Shown here piece after piece: positions 55,920 to 64,000 of a stretch of DNA of 64,000 nt; position 1 is the stretch's first letter; each line of letters starts with the position of its first letter. The stretch covers positions 584,501-648,500 of the forward strand of contig JASJOG010000176.1 of assembly GCA_030142905.1 (NCBI GenBank). The letters are read 5' to 3'. The translations under genes were made by a program, and so were the position numbers. The notes beneath the pieces were generated by a model. The model had not been told where the DNA came from and searched no databases. It saw only the letters and a list, made by a program, of their open reading frames with translations. The DNA is from Heliopora coerulea (lineage: Eukaryota > Cnidaria > Anthozoa > Scleralcyonacea > Helioporidae).

Positions 55920-58410
55920 TTATCCTTTGATGCTGGATTTTGGGCAGTTGGCTTTCAAGGGCTTGACGGTATAATAACTGCAGCATTTGGCCGTTTTCGT
56001 GTAGTAATAGAAGTAACCGCAGCAGCTGTAGTAAGGTCTCTTTGAGTAAACTTTACCGCAGCAGCAGAGCTGAGTGTTCGGGTTGTAAATTTTGTTACCA
56101 CAATCTGGGAAGACAAGATGATAATTTAGAGTTATAATGGGGTATACATCTAATGGGGTAATGCTGTATGTGAATGCCTTTTGTATGAGTAAAAATTTAC
56201 AAACAAACTCATGTAAACAATCGACTAATGACCTAATTTAAAAGTATCCATTGTATAAAAATAAATGGGATATTGGATATGTGGCTAGGCTATGGTAATC
56301 CGATTTTGTTAGTCATGTTTCCCTTATAAAAATACTGGTTATTGGAACTAGTACCAGTCAGATTTGACATGAATTTTTTTTGAATAAGAATGATACACTG
56401 AGGTGAAAGTTTTGGTCAACTCAAAGCCCATGAAGTACAGGGCAAAGTATTTTGGATGAATCAAACAGAATTATATGAGTTTTTTTTCTTCTTTGTTGGT
56501 TTTTTATTTAACTCATGAAGAGGCAAGGCTCATTCCTTTGAGAAGTAAAATCATGTGGCATTAGCCAGAGTGAAATATTGCATTGTGCCTTTGCCCCTTA
56601 ATGGGTTAAGGAGATGGCTGTTTAATCAACTCTTTCCTGTCCGAGACACCTCCCTTTCATTAGTAAGTTCTCTGGTGTTAGCTGGAGTAAAATTAAAAAG
56701 TCGGGTACAAACCAAGAAGGTTTAAGAGGCTAGGGTTGTCCCTTAATGAGTGAAATCATCTGGCATTAGCTAGAGTAAAATTTTGAAGTGTTTTTGAAAT
56801 TCTTTTTCATCCTGAAAAGTGCAGTTATGGGCCAAATTTTAGGAAAGTAAGGCCCCCCTATTTCCTCAAGTTGTACTACCACATGGTTTGATATAAGTGA
56901 AGTGTAATGAGTAAAGTTTTTGTTGGTAAATGATTACCGTACTGATAGTTTAGAAATTGAGTTAAAGGCTAACATGCAAGAACACGACTTCAAAAACTTG
57001 TTGACAGTTGCCATTTCACTAAGCTTAGAAGCAGTGGTGTAGCCAGGGGCAAACCTTGGGGGGGGGAGTTGGCAGCTGTTGTCACTGAAATATATTTGAC
57101 CCCCTGAAAAAAACTAATTTCTCCGTAGAACCTTTGAATTACTTAATCATATGCAGTGTATGATCCACTTATTTCCCACAATCTTTGAAAGAGAATGAAC
57201 TGAAAATGTATCATACAAACGAAAAACTTTGTCATGTTGTCCAATTTTGGTTGTAAGTTAATTTTTATAAGTTAACAATTGGAGTCACCATGCCACATCA
57301 ATATAACCCTTCCCCCCATAAGTTTCTCAACAGATTCAACATTTTCTCCAGGATGGCCTTGGAGACAGTTGGAGGGGGGACAACTGCCCACTTTTGCTCC
57401 CCCTTGGCTACCGGCCACTGCTTAGGATGTCTGCATTATACAAGCAGAAGTCCTATCATTCCATGCGTGTATTCCAACATTATCAGTGAAATTAACGATT
57501 TATATTCCGATTTCCTATTGAATCTACGAGAGCACAGTCGTACTTACAGTAGTATGGACAGTATGGGAAATGGTAGTCACAGACCCAACGACCAGCAAGA
57601 CCAGTACATGTACTGAACAGAAACAATTAAAGAGACGTGAATATTTTACATTTTACAAGAATGCTTCATGGATACAATCTGTAAAAATTGTACACAACTC
57701 TTACCATTTCAAACAGCCGCATTTGATTTGATATCCTTTCTTGAAATAAGCGCTGATTCCATAATGGCAAACTAAAAGTATAAAAATCCAAGAGAGTTTA
57801 TTTACCTCATTGCTTTGCATTTACGTGAAATGTCAGGAAATCACTTACAGCCTGATTTTAGTTTATGTGCTTCCTCGTCACTGTCTACCAAGGACGTTGT
57901 TTTAGTTTGATAATCTTCAATGATGTATTGTTCTTTTTTGGCTTTGGACTTTTTGATTTCGTCTGCTGTGCTTTCTGCGAGTTGAACGTTCTCAGCTCCG
58001 CTTTCTGATTTTTCGGTCTGTTCTGAGTTGTATTCCTGAGGAATTTCGGGTATTTCACCAAATTCATCTGGCGTCATATTACAAAGGAGAAGAAACATGA
58101 ACATAGTATCGGCAAAAACAAATCATTACGGAATTGAATATCTTTATTTAGGCTTATCCACACGATACGATTGTCATATACGATTCTTGACTTTGGCGAA
58201 TGCGATTGTGTCATAAAAGCTCAACTCTTGCTTGCTATTCGCTTGCGAATGTTGCAATTAGTTGTAAAGACTCTTATGACTGAATCGGATTTATCAAAAT
58301 GAACAATCGTGTAGGACAGTCGTATCGTGTGAGTGGACTCTTTTCCTACCTGCTCGGACAGTTGTGAGGACCAACGTAAACGAAAGGCACATCAAGTATT
58401 GAAGCTTCAT
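55920..58410 (-). CDS. Secreted acidic, cysteine-rich galaxin-like protein (five exons, complete)
   Basis: The coding exons in reading order are 58350-58410, 57849-58067, 57705-57771, 57548-57612 and 55920-56104. All have GT-AG borders and keep phase, giving 198 residues with a TAA stop. Exon 1 encodes a signal peptide (MKLQYLMCLSFTLVLTTVRA). Exon 2 encodes an acidic, cysteine-free linker rich in Glu, Ser and Lys (residues about 21-93). Exons 3 to 5 are cysteine-rich, ending in a module with double cysteines (YNPNTQLCCCGKVYSKR, SCCGYFYYYTKTAKCC). Galaxins are coral extracellular proteins of the skeletal organic matrix with repeated Cys-Cys motifs, and this has about two such repeats. It is much shorter than classical galaxin. 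A role in skeleton or mucus matrix is an inference. Confidence 0.8.
56515..56795. repeat. Three diverged units of a dispersed GTAAAATC...TTAGCCAGAGTAAAAT repeat
   Basis: Units near 56540-56575, 56660-56695 and 56750-56785 share TGAGTAAAATCATCTGGCATT and AGCCAGAGTAAAAT (a few changes each). Single relatives lie near 18615-18650 and 55348-55380. They are in intron 4 of the galaxin-like gene, and the function is unknown. Confidence 0.65.
57032..57420. mobile_element. hAT-like MITE in intron 4 of the galaxin-like gene
   Basis: It starts CAGTGGTGTAGCCA and ends TTGGCTACCGGCCACTG. CTTAGAAG (57024-57031) and CTTAGGAT (57421-57428) resemble an 8-bp target duplication. It is non-coding. Confidence 0.7.
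58155..58338. mobile_element. MITE of the ACACGATACGAT-ended family (copy C)
   Basis: The left end CCACACGATACGATTGTC and the right end GACAGTCGTATCGTGTGAG are good inverted repeats. It fills about two thirds of the 282-bp first intron of the galaxin-like gene and ends about 12 bp from the splice donor. Confidence 0.75.
58350..58410 (-). other. Signal-peptide exon of the galaxin-like gene
   Basis: It holds twenty codons with a Lys-containing start, a hydrophobic core and a small residue (VRA) at the likely cleavage point, ending in phase 1 before GTAGG. ATG at 58408-58410 is the only start that gives this leader. Confidence 0.75.
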
Positions 58411-60530
58411 TTCTGCGAGTATTCTTCGAAACTCTTGAGCGACTGTATGAAGTATCTAGATCTGTATGAAGAATTTTTGGAAGTTATTACTGGCTGGATG
58501 TGATGCACCAGAGCAAATTTGCCTATATTTATACTTAGGACGAAAACAAAACGGAAATACTTAAAACAAAAGATCATTTATTACAGTCGAACGAAAAAAC
58601 TTGGCACTTTAAATTCCGACAAAAGTGAACGTCAAAGCAAGAAATTTCTTTCTTTTAATATAATAGCTTTTGTACTTTTGTGACAGACAAAGATATTTGT
58701 TGAAATCCTTAGTGGCAAACTAAATTATAACAACGGAAACCACGTATATTATTCGATAATTTTTCTTCCTGAACGCCAATTAACTGCAGTCTTTCTTGAG
58801 AGCCAAAACGGTTTCAAAACGTTTTTGTGCCTTTATAGATGAAACATCACCCTGAGTGACAGTTACATTTGAAGTGAAATCTAGAATAGAATACAACTGC
58901 TCTTTGAAGGGCCAAGTGTTACCGATCGCAAACCCTGTAATATTTTCATATCCTATCCACGATTATCTAGCTTTTTTTTTCACCTTGACCCCGGATAAGT
59001 ACGGACGTCACTCTCTCTTCCACTTTCCAATATATCTGGAGCATTTGATTTTCGCCTTGAAGCGTAAGGCAGAGTGCTAGCACAAGGCAGATTTGAAATA
59101 ATGAGATCAAAAGAAAAGAATTACTCATCCTGAGATTATATGAGAAGTTTTAGCCTTGGCTAATTGTCTAAATTCAACATATAGTCAAACGTACTATGAA
59201 AAAGTGAGCTCTGTTACTAATGAGAAATGATAAAAGTGGAATTTCAATTGTTACTGTATGATAATACTACTGAAGATAAACATGTGAAGTTAGTAGTGTT
59301 AAAATGGTAAGTTTTTGGCCAAGTGGGGGATTTCAAGAACAAATGATTACTACAAAAGTGACACCAAAGATAAAGATATTTGATCGCTTGAACTTTTAAG
59401 ATTTTCTTCTAAATGTTCCCGAATGACACTTCGGGCTTTTCTCTGACTAGCGCAGGACGATTTTGTTCACCACAGGAAAACACACGGGGAGGATAAGGTT
59501 AAGGACTGTATTCCGCTTAGCCACTTCATATATTGAATGTGCGAAAGATCACTGCCAGTCTGGATGGGTCAATCATCGAAAGCGGTTCATGAAATTATCA
59601 TTTGAAGTACTTTCTCAAGTACGAAATTTATCATTTAATCACAGCCAAACAAAGCATATGTCGTGCAGTTTCGGCCAGTACACATAGTATTGATTTTAAC
59701 CTGAACAACTCCAGCCCTGGAGAGACAGAGGCAATAGCTCGTAAATGCAGGCTTTAGAAACTTCTCATAATAAAGCAGCCAGAAACGTTTTAGATTCGCC
59801 ACAGTTCACTTTGCTAACGGTGCTTTGAAAAGCTTATCTTGGAAACCACTTGATCAAAGATGTCAAAATAGTTGAAAGTTACTTACATTAAGTCCGGCCG
59901 TAAATATAATACGATGAATACAGCTCACTTCATAAAACCTCATGATAATTGTTGATAGGAGCAAAGGATTGCGATCTCTTGTGCCTGTGGTAACTGGAAT
60001 TAGGTTGACCTATCTGTTAGATTGATTGAAGGCCATGTCCTTATGGACATTTTTAAACAGTGAACAATTTTTTATGAATTGTTCTGAACATTTTCGACAA
60101 TCTGTTTCTTCTCATATGTATTTTCAACTAAGTATAATTAGTATAGAATTTTATTTCCTTGTATCATTTGTTAGACTTTGTCAATAATGTAGTGTAAGGA
60201 TCCTGATGAAAAGCGCTGTATAATTGATGGGGCCTTCCTAATCAAAGATTATTTACTTTACCACGTCGTGATGTAAATCTCGTGTTGACTTTATGAATGT
60301 TGAGTATAAATGTTATGATTGTGTGAGCCTGTGGTATGACAAACGGCGTGTGAATTCTCGTCAACTTTTGACCTTCGAAAAATGTCTCAGAGCTCTAGAC
60401 GAAGTCCAGTGACATATTTCTTTTTTTTGCGTTGTGCGCTACTTCAAAACGCAAATAAAGATTTTCTATATCTCTTTGTTTCTCGTCTTTCATTAAGGTC
60501 TTTGTTATTCTACAGTATCACAACTGAATT
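58411..60530. other. Gene-poor upstream region
   Basis: It should include the promoter of the galaxin-like gene near 58411-58600; a TATATTTATA-like stretch lies near 58533. No other exon or element could be supported up to 60530. Confidence 0.4.
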
Positions 60531-60533
60531 TAG

Positions 60534-60764
60534 TCAGGCGTGACATTGCTCAATCGCACTGTCCTGGTCGATATACTGTATTAAAGCTGTTTGTTCCGAA
60601 ATGAATTTAATTACCGTAGACTGAGTATAGGCGCCCTGATCTAAGACGAAGAAATCTTTCCGATCATAAGCTCGCCAAAAATAACGTCCATCTGGGATTA
60701 CACTTTCAAGTAAGCATTCTATTTCGTTTTCAGAAACTTCACAAAAACGAGAGGCGGAAGCCAT
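60534..60764 (-). pseudogene. Fragment resembling the N-terminus of a transposon-derived regulator family
   Basis: The start MASASRFCEVSENEIECLLE resembles the N-terminal segment common to cnidarian proteins of the DUF3504/QRICH1 or Crypton-derived type (SRF, then SE-EI). The rest does not continue the family. It may be an isolated 5' exon, or chance, at moderate likelihood. Confidence 0.3.
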
Positions 60765-61005
60765 TTTTGCTACCCGCTATCTATCGACGAATAGATAGCG
60801 AGTAGCGTAGCCAATCAGAATGCAGCATTTGCAATAGTACTTGACTAAGTTTCTACTAAATATATATATATATATAGAAAGATAAATACACAAAGCGAAA
60901 ATTTTTCTCCCTAGTCACCACGCGTGTAACAGGACTCCACGCACGTCAAGATTAGTACCCTCACACCGCGCTTCGCGCGGTGGACGAGGGGACTATGGAA
61001 TTTCC

Positions 61006-61850
61006 TGAGAATAACTGGCTTCTTTTTATGGGAATGACTGTTACTGAGGTTGACAGTGCTTTAGAAAATGAAGTTTATCGAAAGCCTACTAATACAGTAT
61101 TACTTTTGCACTACCACAGTCATGTAGACTAGAGCTAAAAAAAGAGTCTTTTGCGGACGATGCTTAATCGTGCTTCTCGATTATCTTCCAGAAGGAGTGC
61201 TTTTCTTATTGAATGTCAAAAGCTTAGAGATTTGTTTTTGAAGTTAAAATACTCGGAAAGTTTGATTCGTACTGTTGTTTGTGAATTTATCGAGAGATAC
61301 CCTGGTGTGGGCTCTGGTTCTGAAAGTTCTAATAAGAATGGTGACATTCCTATTACTAGGATAGTATTGCCGTATAAAGATCAGAAATCGGAGGATTTAG
61401 TTAGGAAGCAGCTTTTTTATTTAGGTATCGAAATAGGTCATCGTATGCAACCCGTTTTTCAGAGTAGGAAGATTCAGAATGTTGTCTGCAATCGCGAGAG
61501 TAAACCTGTTGCTGTTGATCAACAATGCGTGGTGCATCGTTTTAAGTGTGATTTGTGTGAGGTTGACTATGTCGAGTATATACCCCGGCACCTTCAAAGA
61601 CGCATTGATGAACACAAGAACAAAGGCTCTACCATCGCCAGACATATAAAAGAAAGTAACAATCTTGGCACTGATGGTATTTCCAACTGTTTTAAGGTTT
61701 TGCGAAAGCGTAGGGGAAAATTTGATTGTTTAATTTTTGAAATGCTGTATATTAGAGAGATAAAGCCGTCTCTTAAGTGAGTTATCGTCGAAGTGTCGTC
61801 TATTTTGAATAAAGATGTATTTATCGGTTAATTTCATAATAAAATCTTTG
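61006..61850 (+). pseudogene. Penelope-like element: end of RT and GIY-YIG domain
   Basis: The plus strand gives MTVTEVDSALENEVYRKPTN, a stop-containing HYHSHV segment, LLRTMLNRASRLSS, IVLPYKDQKSEDLVRKQL, then a GIY-YIG region (CVVHRFKCDLCEVDYVEYIP, RHLQRRIDEHK) and EMLYIREIKPSLK. The order fits the downstream third of a Penelope-like polyprotein. The usual YVGYT core has changed to YVEYI, so the nuclease would be impaired. Stops occur near 61130. The longest open part is 61151-61780. Confidence 0.75.
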
Positions 61851-62349
61851 AAGAAGACGCTGCTTATAATGCATAAAATATCTTAGATAAAAAGATCGAA
61901 ACTCTAAAAAACAAAACTTCCAGACGAAGTCATCAATAATAAATTAGTCAAAACACTAATAAAATTAGTCAAAAAAGGTTCTAATGAAATATTAATTGAG
62001 TGACATTCTTGTCTAAGTAGGATTTAATTTCCTGACGCTTAGTCCGAAAGCATGGTTTTAACATTTTCGATCCTTTTATCTGAAACATTTTTGGAGCTAG
62101 CAGAAAGATTTGAATTTTTAATCTTATAGTTAGTTAAATGACTACTCTGGCTACTGTAATGTGTTCGTTACGATTATTTGCTGCTGGGGACATGCAAGGA
62201 CAAAAGATTTAATGGAGAAACGTGATTCTAAACTCATTTCACGTTGACACGATGGAGTGTCGGATTGCAGAAATCACAAATGGCGTTTTTTACGTTATCA
62301 TTCGAGTTTGAACATGTTCGTGTTCAGCCTGATTCAAATTAGAAACCAC

Positions 62350-62512
62350 AGTCAAAACGGCAACAATAAGGTTATGTTGAACATATGCAGAAAAATATGT
62401 TTTACGTCCGGAAGGGAAGGGGTAATTCTTTAAAACGGTTGGACAAGGGGGTGCATTCCATTGACCGCCCGCCAAAATTTTGAGGTTGAACAAAGGAAAA
62501 TATAAAGTAGTA
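62350..62512. repeat. Dispersed repeat shared with 54418-54573
   Basis: This is the second copy of the repeat with CGGCAACAATAAGG, ATATGTTTTACGTCCGGAAG and GGTGCATTCCATTGACC. It is non-coding. Confidence 0.75.
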
Positions 62513-62526
62513 TTTCCTTACTTTGG

Positions 62527-62963
62527 CCTTGTTTACATGAAGAGAAGTTGTCCCTGGTGGGGAGGGTAACAGCCCCCGAGTGACCCTAGGCGAGATGACT
62601 TTAAACACATTTGTTTGTAAATCGCAGAGACCCGTTTACATGAGAAGTCGCAAAGTTGTCTCGGGGGGAAGGGTGATCTTGCGGGTAGGGTTACTCGCTT
62701 TGCAAGGTAGGGTCACTCCAGGAGGCGAGACAACGTTTTGCCATGTAAACACTTTGTCCTTCCTTGACTCGCCTGGGAGGGACGACTACAGATAAAGGTT
62801 AACTTTAGTTTTCTCCAAGTAAACACTTTCTAAAAGTTAACTCGGGGACTAGGGTAACCCTGCCACCAGGTACAACTTGTCTTCATGTAAACACTCACTA
62901 ACAGTTGACTCGGTGACTCGGGGATACCCCCGCCAAGGGCAACTTCTCTCGATGTAAACAGGG
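62527..62963. mobile_element. Palindromic element with TTTACATG-rich ends
   Basis: The left end CCTTGTTTACATGAAGAG (then AAGTTG) and the right end CAACTTCTCTCGATGTAAAC (then AGGG) are inverted copies. Internal CATGTAAACAC and GGGGAGGGTAAC-like units recur in both orientations at about 62636, 62740 and 62885, so the element is built from repeated subterminal units. It is non-coding. Confidence 0.7.
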
Positions 62964-63451
62964 CATTTGACTGCATATGAATTAAGATATCGTGAAGCAA
63001 TGAACCATTTGTTAACCTGGTTAAGACTAATAACGCATGTTTAATAGGTATATGTAGAAAAACTCAGTCACCAAGTTTAAAAGATTCAAATGGTTTACAA
63101 ACTCGACCATCAACAAAAAAGATAATATAAATACAGTAAAAGCACGTGCACTTTTTTCTACTTTTCAAAGCATACGGTTCTTGTCATTGTTTATTTTTAT
63201 ATAGAAAACAAAATACAGTGAGTGAAATGTACTGAACAAGTTTGGTACCCAACAATAGGCTGATCTAGCGATTGTTCAAGTGTCTGAGCACGACAAAGAT
63301 CAAGTTGAAATCAATTCTCGTGACCTTCTCCTGAGATAACAATAATAGTTTGTTTGCGGTGTACCATGAGTTGATAAACTGTCTGTTGTAGAGAGGTTAT
63401 TTCGTAGATCGAATATATTTTGCTGGCAGTTGCCGCTGTCGAGACTTGGCC

Positions 63452-63572
63452 GTCCGTTATGGGGAGGTTTGAAGGAGAGTAAATGTGTGGACTGTCTACC
63501 GCGATGAAAAACCGTGGCCGTTCCCTAGAGGTGGCCGTTACAAGGAGGTGTCCGTTAGAGAGTTCGTGAACT
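63452..63572. repeat. Units related to the 720-1211 TIR element
   Basis: GGCCGTTCCCTAGAGGTGGC and GGTGTCCGTTAGAGAGTTC repeat the unit of the element at 720-1211, ending in the same GAGTTC. Only one end is recognisable. Confidence 0.5.
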
Positions 63573-63881
63573 GACTTGCGATGGAACGATCAGTAGACAT
63601 CAATCTGATTGTTTACATCTTAACTGTTAACCACCGTGCAGGGTTGAATATGACCTTACTTTTGTCGTTCTAGTTTTCAACCGTGTCATTTCAACAAATC
63701 AAGCAAAAAGGCCCAAATTTTATTTTTTTAGATATAACATTGTTAAAAAGACTTCCCAGACAAGCGAGCAATAGGAGACTCCGTCTCTTCTCCTCCCTTT
63801 ACCCCTCCCCCTCCCCTCCCCCCTTTGGTATAAGAAACTACGGATGATAAGAAATACGACGAATCCATTGATGTTTTTTTC

Positions 63882-64000
63882 AGGACGAAAAAAAAAGAGT
63901 GAAAAACCAATGGATCGTTCAATTTTGGTAGACAATAAAACAGATTACACTTCGCTCACACTTTATATCTACTGTTCCGGGGATCCTTTATGTTGGTTGT
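63882..64000 (+). CDS. First coding exon of a third J-domain family copy (runs off the window)
   Basis: After TTTTTTTCAG the sequence matches the exon start of the 49.3-kb copy. ATG at 63910 opens a frame reading MDRSILVDNKTDYTSLTLYI and on to DPLCWL, which matches the N-terminal module, with seven codons fewer near residue 10 and no stop up to position 64000. The J domain would lie beyond the window. It may be the intact family member; this cannot be judged from 91 coding bases. Confidence 0.7.

Noticed and set aside
60961..60990. GC-rich hairpin CCGCGCTTCGCGCGG as a terminator or origin signal
   Set aside because: It is a short hairpin with no associated gene, and such signals are not expected in an animal nuclear genome.
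1..64000. CRISPR arrays, operons or bacterial contamination
   Set aside because: No regularly spaced repeats with unique spacers were seen, and intron-containing animal genes dominate.

Overview
The window reads as animal nuclear DNA, most likely from a stony coral or another anthozoan cnidarian. It has short exons with GT-AG introns, no operons, AT-rich non-coding DNA, many hAT, BEL/Pao, Penelope-like and non-LTR elements, and one secreted gene whose end carries the paired-cysteine pattern of galaxins. Species cannot be fixed from the sequence alone.

Layout. 1-5.7 kb: transposon-derived DNA around a truncated copy and a tail fragment of a J-domain/glycine-rich gene family, with a non-LTR reverse transcriptase fragment inside. 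5.7-11.3 kb: short inverted-repeat elements, a Penelope-like remnant in an inverted repeat, a palindrome of two tRNA-like sequences, a THAP finger and a decayed SWIM-finger gene. 11.3-13.86 kb: a decayed BEL/Pao retrotransposon cut off inside its reverse transcriptase. 13.87-25.39 kb (minus): ten exons of the 5' part of 2-oxoglutarate dehydrogenase E1. 25.88-34.39 kb (plus): fourteen exons of DNA polymerase beta, divergent from OGDH across a 490-bp shared promoter interval. 34.5-38.9 kb: microsatellites enclosing a Penelope-like element with 1145-bp inverted arms, then non-LTR tail fragments and a SINE-like tail. 39-45.7 kb: gene-poor DNA with palindromes, a tRNA-like foldback, a canonical hammerhead ribozyme and GIY-YIG fragments in opposite orientations. 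45.75-48.76 kb: a complete-ended but decayed hAT transposon with a target duplication. 49.3-51.5 kb: the best copy of the J-domain family, one reading frame broken by three TAG codons. 52.5-55 kb: small hAT-type elements and an inverted telomere-like array. 55.9-58.4 kb (minus): a complete five-exon, 198-residue secreted galaxin-like gene. 58.5-63.9 kb: gene-poor DNA with a Penelope-like fragment and a palindromic element. 63.88 kb to the end: the first exon of a third J-domain family copy.

How it fits together. OGDH and POLB are housekeeping genes placed head to head. Both lose their 3' parts at repeat-rich borders, and POLB has a nonsense codon at the position of the active-site tyrosine, so this could be a decaying duplicated block or a locus invaded by transposons. 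The J-domain family lies on both sides of it. The least conventional signals are the TAG-only interruptions in that family, the hammerhead ribozyme and related motifs, and the repeated inverted arrangement of Penelope-like elements. Exon calls come from reading translations, splice sites and phase by eye, with family assignments from knowledge of conserved motifs; no database search was run.
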